64,000 bases of DNA, taken from the NCBI GenBank assembly GCA_035443885.1, contig DAOMNO010000003.1, positions 222,342 to 286,341 of the forward strand, written 5' to 3'. Below the pieces are notes generated by a model. That model was given only the letters and a program-made list of their open reading frames with translations, was not told the origin of the DNA and did no database searches. Each line of letters starts with the position of its first letter. The first letter of the stretch is position 1. The stretch comes from DAOMNO01 sp035443885 (GTDB lineage: Bacteria; Planctomycetota; Phycisphaerae; Phycisphaerales; SM1A02). This document shows positions 25,994-36,402 of the stretch, piece after piece. The position numbers and the translations under genes are program-made.

Positions 25994-27900
25994 AAAAACC
26001 ACCGCAAAGACAGCTTGACCCCGGCGTTTTCGCCGTTCTGCACCGTGCGGGCAGTGCATGGAATGTGCTTGTCGTGCGCACCACGGGAACGCCGACCGCT
26101 CTCGTCTGGCGCGAGTTCCCGGCTTCACAAGCCAACCGCATCAACAGTTGGCTCGATGAATACAACGCCAGCGAGGTGTTGTACGTGCTGCCTGCGTGTG
26201 CCGTCATCTGCCGCACATGCCCCCTGCCCGACGCGCCGCTTGAGCACCTCGCACCTGCGCTCAAACTCCAGGCGGAAGCGCATTTGTTCGGCATTGCCCC
26301 ACCGCACCGGCTCGGCATGGCCGTGCTGGAATCCGCACCGGGTGAAACGACACGCTCAGGCATCATTCTCGCATGGCCTGAATCCGCCTCGATTGAGCTT
26401 CCTGAGTTCGATCGGCCTGTGCGCTTCGTTGCCGATGTCGCTTCGCTTGCTGCGCTGCTTGACGGCCAGCGACCGACACAGCCGCTCGTGTGGCTCGACC
26501 GCAACAGTGGAACGATGGCTCTCGCACTCTCGCATGCCAGCGGCGCAGCGTTCCGCGGCGTGCGCGAAGACGCGGGCGATGCCCAATCATGGAAAACGGG
26601 GGTCGGGCGCGTCATCGCAGAAACCGGCCTGAGCGCAGGGCACACCGGCGCGTTCATTGAATCCGTCGTCCGCTCTGTGCATGAGCGCATGGACGCGGTT
26701 CCGTCCGGCTCGGCGTGCCTGATGATCCCTCAAGTCGTTCGTGATATCGCCGCTTCACGTCTGGCCAACGTGCCGGGCGATGATGGCTGGTGGTCGCAGT
26801 ACGGCATTGCTGCCGGCGCGGCCATCGCTCGTACCGGCGCGCTCGCGCCGCTCACGCAGCTTCAGCAGTCCGCACCTATTGAAACGCCAAACCTGCTTAC
26901 GCGCGTCTCAGGCGTGCTCTCAGATGTGCGCACTGCTCGTGTCGTCGTTATCGCCTGCCTGTTGGCCATCCTGTTCGGCCCATTGATGATGAGCGGCATT
27001 CGCCTTGCGATTCTCAACTGGCGGCATTCTGACATCGCTGAGCGGCTCGCTGCCGTCAATGCCACACGCGATCGTCTCGTCGTCTATCGCGAGTTGGAAC
27101 GCAACACGTGGTCGATGACGAAAATTCTTTCGGATATCGCTGTGAACACGCCTGAAGCGATTGAGCTTGATTCCATTCGCGTGGCGAATCAGAGCCGCAA
27201 CTTCATGGTTCAGGGCCGCGCCTTGCCCAACCCCAAGCAGAACCTTTCCGCAGTGGAAGTCGTTGAACTCATGCAGGCGCAACTGCGCGATTCAGGCATC
27301 TTCCACGACTTCGCGATTAACTGGGGCGGCGCGGATGCACACGGCCATTACACCTTTACGCTCTCCGCCAAACTGCTGAGGCCGTTCCGTCGCCACAACT
27401 ATCCTGATGAACTCGACTACGCGACGTACACCGTCGTCGATCGTCGCGATGGTCGCGGCCCCGGCGTGCCGAGGCCCGAAGCCACGCAACCTGACGACAC
27501 GACTGAAACTCGTCTTGTCTCAGGCACAACGACAGCGCCGCCGATCTCGCAACCGCCCGCAGCAACGGAACGCACAACACCCCCGCCAGCCCCGACGAGC
27601 GACGATTCCGCGCCGGTTCGTGCGCCACGAACTGATCTGACGCCTTCTGCATTCGGCGGCGATCGACCTGACGGCATCGACGGCGGTCGGCCCGGCGTGC
27701 GAACCGCGCCTTCCGCTGACATTCCCGATCCGATCACGCGCGAGGCTGTTGCCTCGTGGAGCGTGCCGGAAGCGCGCGAAGCGCTTCGTAAATGGGGAGA
27801 AGCGCGTAATGCCGCACGCAACCGAGGTGACGAGGAACTTGAACAACGTCTTCGTGATGAGTTTCAGATGATTATGGAAAGATTGCGAGGTGCAGGATGA
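25990..27900 (+). CDS. gspL: GspL-like assembly protein (PilM-PilN type fusion)
   Basis: A 636-residue inner-membrane assembly protein starting at GTG 25990, overlapping gspK by 4 bases. Residues about 1-310 look like the actin-like cytoplasmic domain of GspL/PilM. One membrane helix (VVVIACLLAILFGPLMMSGI) lies near 316-335, followed by a coiled coil and a ferredoxin-like periplasmic domain as in PilN (about 340-480). The final 150 residues are a Pro/Thr-rich linker plus a short charged helix, extra to standard GspL. Identity rests on architecture and operon position more than on motif matches. Confidence 0.75.
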   Translation: MKKPPQRQLDPGVFAVLHRAGSAWNVLVVRTTGTPTALVWREFPASQANRINSWLDEYNASEVLYVLPACAVICRTCPLPDAPLEHLAPALKLQAEAHLFGIAPPHRLGMAVLESAPGETTRSGIILAWPESASIELPEFDRPVRFVADVASLAALLDGQRPTQPLVWLDRNSGTMALALSHASGAAFRGVREDAGDAQSWKTGVGRVIAETGLSAGHTGAFIESVVRSVHERMDAVPSGSACLMIPQVVRDIAASRLANVPGDDGWWSQYGIAAGAAIARTGALAPLTQLQQSAPIETPNLLTRVSGVLSDVRTARVVVIACLLAILFGPLMMSGIRLAILNWRHSDIAERLAAVNATRDRLVVYRELERNTWSMTKILSDIAVNTPEAIELDSIRVANQSRNFMVQGRALPNPKQNLSAVEVVELMQAQLRDSGIFHDFAINWGGADAHGHYTFTLSAKLLRPFRRHNYPDELDYATYTVVDRRDGRGPGVPRPEATQPDDTTETRLVSGTTTAPPISQPPAATERTTPPPAPTSDDSAPVRAPRTDLTPSAFGGDRPDGIDGGRPGVRTAPSADIPDPITREAVASWSVPEAREALRKWGEARNAARNRGDEELEQRLRDEFQMIMERLRGAG

Positions 27901-28505
27901 GCGAGCGACAGACGATCTTCGAGCGCTTCGCTCAGCTTCCCACTCCCCTCCGCTTTGCGGGCTACGGCGTGCTTGCGCTACTGCTGTTCGTGTTCTGGAA
28001 CGACTATGTCGCGCCACTCAAGCGATCGTGGACGCAGCAGGCGGACAAGATTCAGACCGATGTGCGCAACGTGCGCGATGCGGCTCGCCTTCGCGCTGAA
28101 ATCGCCATGCTGGACGATGTCATTCTCTCGCTCGGCCCGGTTGATGTGCCGCGCAGTGCGGATATCGGCAGCACAGCCGTTCATCGCCGAATCAACGAAG
28201 TGCTCGGCTCGCACAGCGGCGTAACGCAGGACAGCTTCACGTTGACCCCGCGCGGCAACGTGCAGGGCCGTGAACTGATCTCTGTTACCGGCGGCCAGCA
28301 ACCCCAACTGCTCAGCGGCGAGCTTCGCTTCGATGCGGCGCCGGATGTGGCGGTCTCGATCATTCGTCAGCTTGAATCAAGCCCTGAGATTGAAGCCGTT
28401 ACGCTCGTTCAGTTGACGCGCACAACAGGCCGCCGCGTGAGCGTGCGAATGAATGTCGAAGCGTGGGTTGTTCCCGCGCCGAGCCGAGGCGGGAGGTCTG
28501 CGTGA
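27897..28505 (+). CDS. gspM: GspM/PilO-like assembly protein
   Basis: A 202-residue protein with an N-terminal cytoplasmic stub, one membrane helix (FAGYGVLALLLFVFWNDYV, about 20-38), a coiled coil and a C-terminal alpha/beta domain. This is the GspM/PilO layout. It overlaps the previous gene by 4 bases (ATGA) and the next by one (TGATG), so the inner-membrane subunits are tightly coupled. Sequence similarity to GspM is low, as usual; the call leans on position and topology. Confidence 0.72.
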   Translation: MSERQTIFERFAQLPTPLRFAGYGVLALLLFVFWNDYVAPLKRSWTQQADKIQTDVRNVRDAARLRAEIAMLDDVILSLGPVDVPRSADIGSTAVHRRINEVLGSHSGVTQDSFTLTPRGNVQGRELISVTGGQQPQLLSGELRFDAAPDVAVSIIRQLESSPEIEAVTLVQLTRTTGRRVSVRMNVEAWVVPAPSRGGRSA

Positions 28506-29386
28506 TGTTCAACCGTGATTCACTCAACGGAGCGGCCATCACCAGTGCAGCAGCGCTTGTGCTGGCCGCCATCATCCTGCTCGCCAACGTGCCTTCGCTT
28601 CTGAGCGCTGCATTCGGCGGCGGCATGGGCGCGAGCGATCCCTCGCAGGGTGTCGCCACACTGGTTACCAAGCACACGACGGAGATGGATACGTACCGCG
28701 ATCGCTTCAACGGTCGTTCCGTCTTCTTCAAGCCGCTTCCGCCCCCGCCACCGCCGCCGCCACCGGTCGTTCGTGTTGAGCAGCCCGTCACTGCACCACC
28801 GCCACCGCCGCCTGCGCCCACAGGTCCACCGCCACCGCCACCAACCTACGGCGGCCCGGCCGTCGCTGGCGCGGTCGGCAACGAAGTCTTCTTCAAAGCG
28901 CGAAGCGCAACCGAAGCTGGAATGCGATTGGTGGTCGGTGAAGAACGCGACGGCGTGAAGGTGCTCGCTGTCAATGCGCCACAGTCCGTTCGTCTCGGTT
29001 GGCAGCGCGGCGAGTACGATGTGCCCATCTTCCCGGATTGGCGCACGCTCGCCTTCAACGCGCCAATGCCTTCAGACGGCAGACTTCCCGGCGTAACAGT
29101 CGCGCCTCAAACCGCACTGGAAGCGGAAAAACGCGCTCGAGAGCAGGCTGCGAACGCCGTGCCGCCTGCAACACCTCCATCGCGGCAGGCCGCTCGCCCG
29201 GCACCAGTGCAGGAACCGCAGCAGGAGCCGAATGATCCGAACGACCCCAGCGGCATCGACCCTGAACCGGAGCCGCCGATTGACGATCCCGACGTTCCGC
29301 ACGAACCTGAGCCGGAACCCGAGCCGGAGCCTGAGAAGGCGTCGGATCAGCCGAAGGAATCGGCGAAGCCCGCTCCCGACAAATAA
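28505..29386 (+). CDS. gspC: GspC-like protein with proline-rich linkers
   Basis: A 293-residue membrane protein. One helix spans about 10-35 (AAALVLAAIILLANVPSLL). A polyproline linker (PPPPPPPP, repeated three times at about 77-118) follows, then a compact domain at about 120-190 (VGNEVFFKARSATEAGM, VLAVNAPQSVRLGW) that could be the HR domain of GspC which binds the secretin. The C-terminal 100 residues are Pro/Glu-rich. No PDZ domain is seen. The function is inferred from topology and from its place just before the secretin. Confidence 0.6.
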   Translation: MFNRDSLNGAAITSAAALVLAAIILLANVPSLLSAAFGGGMGASDPSQGVATLVTKHTTEMDTYRDRFNGRSVFFKPLPPPPPPPPPVVRVEQPVTAPPPPPPAPTGPPPPPPTYGGPAVAGAVGNEVFFKARSATEAGMRLVVGEERDGVKVLAVNAPQSVRLGWQRGEYDVPIFPDWRTLAFNAPMPSDGRLPGVTVAPQTALEAEKRAREQAANAVPPATPPSRQAARPAPVQEPQQEPNDPNDPSGIDPEPEPPIDDPDVPHEPEPEPEPEPEKASDQPKESAKPAPDK

Positions 29387-29468
29387 GCAGACTGATCGCA
29401 CCGGGCCGATAATGGCCTGACCCGTACGAACGAACGACACTCAACTGAAGATCAGCCAAGGTGAATCC

Positions 29469-32081
29469 GTGTCCACGAAGTTTCCTCGCCATCGCTTTCA
29501 GCCCGTCATCGCGATCCTGATCGCAGCTTTCCTCGTTCTGCCTGCCATCGCGCAGGATGGCCGCCCCGCGCCACAAGCGCCGGAATCGCGCCAGGACCGA
29601 AACGCGCAACCGCAGAACGCAACACCGCCGACACACGGCGCGCCTGTCCGTCGCCCTGTGCCGGATGAGAAGGTCAAACTGAACTTCAACGACATGTCGG
29701 TGGACCAGTTCATCCCGTGGATCGCGGAGATGACGGGCAAGGTCATCATGCCGATGAACCTGGCGATCCTCAAGAATCGCCGCATCACGCTTGTGAGTGA
29801 TGAGTTCATTGATCGCGACCGCGCTCTCGACATGCTCTTCACTGCGTTTCGGCTGAACGAAGTTGGCGTCGTCGAACGCGACGATGTCATCATTCTCAAC
29901 CAGCTTGGCGACATGCCGCAGGTCGGCGATCTTCCCGTACTCGACTCCCGCACGGACGTGATGAATCGTCTCGATCGCGGCACGGTGGTCATCAAGATTT
30001 TCGCCGTGCGCAATGCCAGCGCGGAGTTTGTGTATGACCGCATCGTCGATACGTTCCCGAACTACGCCAAGGTGAGCTATGACCCCAACTCGAACCAGAT
30101 CATCGTGCTGGGCGATATCGGTCTCTGCCAGCAGGTGCAGCGGCTCATCAATGAACTCGATCAGACCTTCGGCCAGGCGCGCACCAAGACATTCCGCCTT
30201 GCGTATGCCGATGCCAACGAGATCGCCAACAACATTTACGACCTCTTCGAGGACACAGGCAGCGGCGCGCAGCGCGTGCAGCGAGCGCAAGGTGCGGCCC
30301 GCGCCCCAGCGCAGCGGCCTGCACAGCCCGCGCGAGGTGCGCAACCGGGAGCGCAGAATGTTCAGCAGGTCGGCCCCGTCATTGAGCTTCGCGTAACCGT
30401 CAACGTGGCAACCAACTCGCTCACGGTGTCCGCGGAGCCTTCCGTTGTCGATCGAATCGCCAAACACATCGCAGAAGACTGGGATCTGCCGCGAGCTGCG
30501 GGCACGACCAAGGTCTATCAGCTCAAGCACTCCGACCCGCTGAAGGTTCGTGATGTGCTTCGTGAAGTGCTGGGCCAGGGCAGCGGATCGCAGGCAATGG
30601 GCCGAACCGGCGGCGCACAGCCCGGCGGCCAGCGCACGGATATCAGCCAGATCGTCAGCGGCATCTATCGCATCGAAGCCATTCCGGACGCCAACAGCAT
30701 CCTTGTGATGAGCAAGACACAGGAGAGTCTGGACTTCCTCGATGACATCGTTGACAAGCTCGACATCCCGTCGTCTGTCGGCCTGCCACTGGTGATTCAG
30801 CTCAAGCACGCCAATGCAGTCAACCTCTCCGAGGAACTCAACGTTCTGCTGGCGGAAGCCGGCGCAGGCATCACGATCCAGCGCCCCGGCACCGGCCTGA
30901 CCGGCGAAGCCATCGGCGGTGTCTCCGCCAGCGGCGGTGGACAAGCCGCCGGCGCGGGCGGTGGGCAGGCGGCGGCTGGCGGCGGTCGTGGTGAAATGCA
31001 GTTCCCGTGGCAGCGAGGCCGCACGCGCGAAGATCAATCCGAGCCTTCGCCGCTCATCGGCAAGGTGCGCATCGTTCCCATCGTGCGGCAGAACGCGCTC
31101 GCCATCCTCGCACCGATCGCGCAGCAGGAATCGATCCGCGAACTCATCAACTATTTCGATAAGCCAGGTCGTCAGGTCATGATCTCCGCTGTCATCGCAG
31201 AAGTCGTACTCACCGATGAGTTCGCCTTCGGCTTGCGCATCAGCAACAGCGATTCGATTCTGGGCGGCACGCTGGCGGATAACCGCATCGGCGGCGGTGC
31301 GGGCGTCAACATGACCAAGGACGACCTCTTCGGCTCACTCTTCTCCTCATCCGTGCTGGATTCCAGCTTCAGTGTGAACGTCGCGTTGCAGGCACTGAGC
31401 CAGTACACGAATGTTCGCGTGCTGCAGGAGCCGCGTGTCTTCACGGCAGATAACCAGGAAGCCATCTTCTTCGACGGTCAGGACATCCCATTCATCACCA
31501 ACACGCAGGTAACGGATCAGGGTACGGTCAACGAGTCGTTCGACTATAAAGCCGTCGGCGTGCAGCTCAACGTCCGTCCTCGCATCACCGTCGAACGCGA
31601 TGTGGACATGGACATCAGCCTTGAGCTTTCAAGCATCGTGCCCGGCCAGACGCTCTTCGGCGGCTTCATTGTCGATCGCCGCACAACCACAACGCAGATC
31701 ATCGTCAAGAACGGCCAGACCATCGTTCTCTCGGGCATCCTGAAGGATTCTGAATCGCAGATCACGCGCAAGGTGCCGCTGCTCGGCCATATTCCGATCA
31801 TCGGCGAACTCTTCACGTCTCGCGAAAACTCGAAGACTGTTACCGAGCTGATCGCGTTCATCACGCCGATTGTCGTGGACAACCCATCGGAGAACGAAGA
31901 GAACTTCAACGTGGATGATCGTGAAAACCTGAGGCGGCTCTCCCGCCCGCTGAAGGAGCAGGCTGACGACACCATGCGTATTCGTGAGCGCATTGTCGAC
32001 CCCAAGTCCGCCGTGCGTCCCAGCGTGCCCGCCGAACCGCAACCGAGCGGTGCGGAACGAGAGCACTTCATTCCTGAATGA
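29469..32081 (+). CDS. gspD: Type II secretion secretin GspD
   Basis: Outer-membrane secretin of 870 residues starting at GTG 29469 behind AGGTGA, with signal peptide to about 27 (LPAIAQ). N0 begins VKLNFNDMSVDQFI, N1-N3 modules follow, and low-complexity loops (Ala/Gln/Arg-rich at about 263-300; Gly/Ala-rich at about 480-515) interrupt N2 and N3. The secretin core starts VMISAVIAEVVLTDEFAFG and has the signature VPLLGHIPIIGELF. An extra about 45-residue tail follows. It is the export channel of the system. Confidence 0.96.
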   Translation: MSTKFPRHRFQPVIAILIAAFLVLPAIAQDGRPAPQAPESRQDRNAQPQNATPPTHGAPVRRPVPDEKVKLNFNDMSVDQFIPWIAEMTGKVIMPMNLAILKNRRITLVSDEFIDRDRALDMLFTAFRLNEVGVVERDDVIILNQLGDMPQVGDLPVLDSRTDVMNRLDRGTVVIKIFAVRNASAEFVYDRIVDTFPNYAKVSYDPNSNQIIVLGDIGLCQQVQRLINELDQTFGQARTKTFRLAYADANEIANNIYDLFEDTGSGAQRVQRAQGAARAPAQRPAQPARGAQPGAQNVQQVGPVIELRVTVNVATNSLTVSAEPSVVDRIAKHIAEDWDLPRAAGTTKVYQLKHSDPLKVRDVLREVLGQGSGSQAMGRTGGAQPGGQRTDISQIVSGIYRIEAIPDANSILVMSKTQESLDFLDDIVDKLDIPSSVGLPLVIQLKHANAVNLSEELNVLLAEAGAGITIQRPGTGLTGEAIGGVSASGGGQAAGAGGGQAAAGGGRGEMQFPWQRGRTREDQSEPSPLIGKVRIVPIVRQNALAILAPIAQQESIRELINYFDKPGRQVMISAVIAEVVLTDEFAFGLRISNSDSILGGTLADNRIGGGAGVNMTKDDLFGSLFSSSVLDSSFSVNVALQALSQYTNVRVLQEPRVFTADNQEAIFFDGQDIPFITNTQVTDQGTVNESFDYKAVGVQLNVRPRITVERDVDMDISLELSSIVPGQTLFGGFIVDRRTTTTQIIVKNGQTIVLSGILKDSESQITRKVPLLGHIPIIGELFTSRENSKTVTELIAFITPIVVDNPSENEENFNVDDRENLRRLSRPLKEQADDTMRIRERIVDPKSAVRPSVPAEPQPSGAEREHFIPE

Positions 32082-32088
32082 TTGCTGA

Positions 32089-33387
32089 ATGCGATTGTGT
32101 ATGCTGACGACCGCGCGATTCAAACTCTTCTTCTGTACTGCAGCGCTCGCTGCCGGAGTATGTCTCGCGACAGGCTGTGAGACTGCACCGAAGCAGAGCG
32201 AGAATCGCTCGTTTTCCGGCACGCGCGCGTCAGGCGACGCGCGGCCTGCGCCGCGCCAGCCCGGCGGCGCACCCGCTGCAGTGCCCAACGATCCTGAATC
32301 CATGTTGCGCCCGGCAGGGCAGTTGATGACCACGCGCGTTCGCGCGGGGGTGCTGCCACGAGGCGTCATTCCATACGACGATCTCACGCTTCCTGTCGTC
32401 AGTCCGGATGGCCGCTTCATCGCCACACAGACCGGCGTTCCGCCGACATGGCCGACGATCCTCGCCGAGCACGATGCCCTTCCGCCGATCGCTTCTCGCA
32501 TCGAAATCTACAACATCGAAGGCCGCACGCCGCAGTTTGTCGCATCGCCCGACATGCCGCTGCTGCTTGGCCGAAATGCAGATATGCACGGCTTTCTGGT
32601 GGAGTCGCCCCAGGAAGACGGCTCACGATGGATTGGTCATGTTGCATGGACCACCGGGTTGCTCACATGGCTCGTTGATGATGAGTTCGTCAACGCCTTT
32701 GCCGTGCTCGGCCCCGATGGGCGACTTGCCTGGTGCAGGCGCAGCGTGGATGAAAACAACTTTGAACTCGTCGCGCATCATCGCGATAGTACGTGGACCA
32801 TTCCATCGCAAGGCGAAAGCTGGCTGATGCCCATGTGGTGCGGCACGCGGGCGGGTGGCTTTGCGCTCTTCGCCTTCGCGCTCCGCGCCGGCTATCTCGA
32901 TGTCGCGTTCATCCCCGCCATCGAGAGCGCGAACGCGCGTCAAACGATGCGGCGGTTCACCATCGGCGAAGAAGTTACCGTCTTCTCCGCCTATCAGGCT
33001 GTCAGCGCGCAGACGAACAGCGTTACGGGCTTCACGGAAGAAATCGTCTTTTTCCATCCGCGATCGTGGCGTATGGCTGTGTGGCGACCGCTCACAGCGC
33101 GCGGGCCGGTTGTCGTGCCGGGCGAGCGTTCGTTTGCTGCGCTCATCGCGTCGGTTGCAGGCGAGAGCAGCGATGGCCGGCTCGCCATCGTCTGCACAGA
33201 AAAATCGCTGACCGTGCAGAACATCAACAACGTGCGCGATCGCGCCGAACTGATCGCAGGCATGTTGCTGCCGCGCGCCACGTCGTCCGCAGAGTGGCCC
33301 TATTTGCTGCTCTCGCCAAGCGACGGGCATATCGGCCTGACATCGCTTACGCTGCTTCCTGCGGAAGACCGGGCGATGGCGCGCTAA
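32089..33387 (+). CDS. Putative lipoprotein with beta-propeller-like repeats
   Basis: A 432-residue exported protein of unknown function, 7 bases after the secretin gene. The N-terminus has a hydrophobic signal ending LATGCET, a possible if imperfect lipobox, so it may be lipid-anchored. ATG 32101 is an alternative start. Phrases like VVSPDGRFIATQTG, AVLGPDGRLAWCRR and LLSPSDGHIGL resemble WD40/TolB-type beta-propeller blades. Being last in the secretion operon, it could be an accessory lipoprotein such as a pilotin-like factor, but this is inference. Confidence 0.62.
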   Translation: MRLCMLTTARFKLFFCTAALAAGVCLATGCETAPKQSENRSFSGTRASGDARPAPRQPGGAPAAVPNDPESMLRPAGQLMTTRVRAGVLPRGVIPYDDLTLPVVSPDGRFIATQTGVPPTWPTILAEHDALPPIASRIEIYNIEGRTPQFVASPDMPLLLGRNADMHGFLVESPQEDGSRWIGHVAWTTGLLTWLVDDEFVNAFAVLGPDGRLAWCRRSVDENNFELVAHHRDSTWTIPSQGESWLMPMWCGTRAGGFALFAFALRAGYLDVAFIPAIESANARQTMRRFTIGEEVTVFSAYQAVSAQTNSVTGFTEEIVFFHPRSWRMAVWRPLTARGPVVVPGERSFAALIASVAGESSDGRLAIVCTEKSLTVQNINNVRDRAELIAGMLLPRATSSAEWPYLLLSPSDGHIGLTSLTLLPAEDRAMAR

Positions 33388-33420
33388 GCGAGCAAGCCTT
33401 GTTCAACACGATTCACTGCA

Positions 33421-34995
<1,575 letters not shown>

Positions 34996-35053
34996 GAGGT
35001 TCTCCTGAGTTCCGGGTAGGCCGCTCCCCGCAACAGGTAATCTACGGGAAACG

Positions 35054-35085
35054 TCGCCCGTCCTCACCCTCGTGAGGACGGGCGA
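35054..35085. terminator. Perfect 14-bp hairpin between hsp20 and htrA
   Basis: TCGCCCGTCCTCAC (35054-35067) pairs perfectly with GTGAGGACGGGCGA (35072-35085) around the loop CCTC. It lies after the minus-strand hsp20 pair and about 60 bases before the htrA start. The minus strand continues CGTTTCCC, only a short T run. It could be a weak terminator for the hsp20 unit or a leader structure controlling htrA. Confidence 0.5.
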
Positions 35086-35192
35086 TTCATGATGACTTCC
35101 CTAATTACCGGCTGAGGCTCCCGAAAGTTCTGATCGTTCTTCGGGAATCACGCCATCTCGCTTCATTTCGTGCAACACACGAAGCCGCGAAG

Positions 35193-35609
35193 TTATTCGC
35201 CCGAAATGGGTATGACGCGAGGCTTGGCAGCTTCCACTTTCGGCAACGTGATACGCAGAACGCCTTCACTGCACGTGGCGTGAATGCCCGCCATATCCGC
35301 CGTGCGCGGCAGCTCGAACTGGCGGAAGTAGTCGCCCACGCCGTACTCGACTCGCACCGGCGAGAAACCCTGCTCGAAGCGAGGCGGCACATCCGCACGA
35401 ACCGTGAGAACGTGTTCCGCAACGGTGAGATCAATCCGATCTGGTGTCGCACCAGGCACATCCATTTCAATCAGATACGAATCACTTCGCTCCCAGATAT
35501 CCACGTCCGGCCGATACTGCCACGCACTCTCACGGGAAGCCGCCGGAACGAACGCGACAGGAACCGTATTGCGAGGGGTCGTCACCATGGCCTTTTCATT
35601 GCATGACAT
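35193..35609 (-). CDS. Hsp20-family small heat-shock protein (second of pair)
   Basis: A 138-residue alpha-crystallin-domain chaperone. The domain runs from WQYRPDVDIWERSDSYLIE to the conserved GVLRITLPK, with the C-terminal I-x-I anchor in RVIPISGE. The ATG at 35609 has a perfect AGGAGG 6 bases upstream. Such proteins hold unfolding proteins in solution without ATP. It follows the other hsp20 by 68 bases and the two differ clearly in sequence. Confidence 0.93.
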   Translation of the reverse strand: MSCNEKAMVTTPRNTVPVAFVPAASRESAWQYRPDVDIWERSDSYLIEMDVPGATPDRIDLTVAEHVLTVRADVPPRFEQGFSPVRVEYGVGDYFRQFELPRTADMAGIHATCSEGVLRITLPKVEAAKPRVIPISGE

Positions 35610-35677
35610 AGCTGTCCTCCTGTGTTCCAGATGAACAACGATGAAATCAACTCTCGAAGGTCGCGTGCTTCGATCAA

Positions 35678-36139
35678 TCACGACGCTGAGGGGCGAACCT
35701 CGATTCGACGCGGCTGCGCCGCCTGCGCCTTCGGCAGCGTAACACGAAGCACGCCATGATCCAGATGCGCCTCGATGCGCTCTGAGTCAATCTGCGAAGG
35801 AACAGTAATGGTTCGGCTGAACTCGCCGACGCGACGCTCGCGACGAATGCACTCGCCCTGCTCGTTCGATTCCGTCTGCTCGGCATGGCGGCCACTGATG
35901 GTGAGCCGGTTCTGCAGCAGACTGACTTCAATCTCGTTCATCTTGAAGCCGGGAAGTTCCGCTTCGACGATGTACGACGTGTCGCTCTGCCAGATGTTCA
36001 TGGCGGGAACGAACGGCGCAACGTGTCCATTCGCAGCACACGTCCCTGCATTGGTGAGCGTGTCGAAGAGCCGGTCCATGCTCGCCATAACGGGGCCGAC
36101 CGGGCTGACCGGGTTCAGCGTAAGGTGCCTGAGAATCAT
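35678..36139 (-). CDS. Hsp20-family small heat-shock protein (first of pair)
   Basis: A 153-residue small heat-shock protein. The alpha-crystallin domain begins PAMNIWQSDTSYIVEAELPG and ends GVLRVTLPKAQAAQPRRIEV, with the A-x-x-x-x-G-V-L signature as HLDHGVLRVTLPK. The ATG at 36139 lies behind AAAGGAG. It is the promoter-proximal gene of the tandem pair, so stress control probably acts in the 36140-36402 gap. No CIRCE element was found there. Confidence 0.93.
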   Translation of the reverse strand: MILRHLTLNPVSPVGPVMASMDRLFDTLTNAGTCAANGHVAPFVPAMNIWQSDTSYIVEAELPGFKMNEIEVSLLQNRLTISGRHAEQTESNEQGECIRRERRVGEFSRTITVPSQIDSERIEAHLDHGVLRVTLPKAQAAQPRRIEVRPSAS

Positions 36140-36311
36140 GTCCAAACTCCTTTCAACCAAGAAGCCTGATGGCTGGAATGCTCCGCGTGACACAGCGTCC
36201 GCGTTATCGGCATGACAAAAAACAAATCGCGTGCCAGATCACACCGCAGCATTTTTCACGCAGAAACAGGTGCGATTCCTGCCACGCTTCGCCTCGCATA
36301 CACTGCTGAAC

Positions 36312-36324
36312 TGTCAACTTGACA
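36312..36324. promoter_or_regulatory. Perfect TGTCAA-C-TTGACA palindrome between divergent genes
   Basis: A 13-base perfect palindrome in the 263-base gap between the hsp20 pair (minus) and the HIT gene (plus). Each arm reads TTGACA outward, the sigma-70 -35 consensus, but no good -10 box lies at the proper distance on either strand. It may be an operator or overlapping -35 elements. Low confidence. Confidence 0.3.
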
Positions 36325-36402
36325 CCCGCCGTGTTTGCGGGCCGAAGACCCCGAACACATGGCAGGCGTCCTCTTGTTTGGGCTGAATGCGAAAGAAACT
36401 GC

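Noticed and set aside
29055..31037. Open frame of about 660 codons on the minus strand
   Set aside because: It runs antisense through gspC and gspD, which have clear families and operon spacing. Long antisense frames are expected in GC-rich DNA.
36295..36347. Divergent sigma-70 promoters from the TTGACA palindrome
   Set aside because: No -10 box at 16-18 bases on either strand, so only the palindrome is reported.
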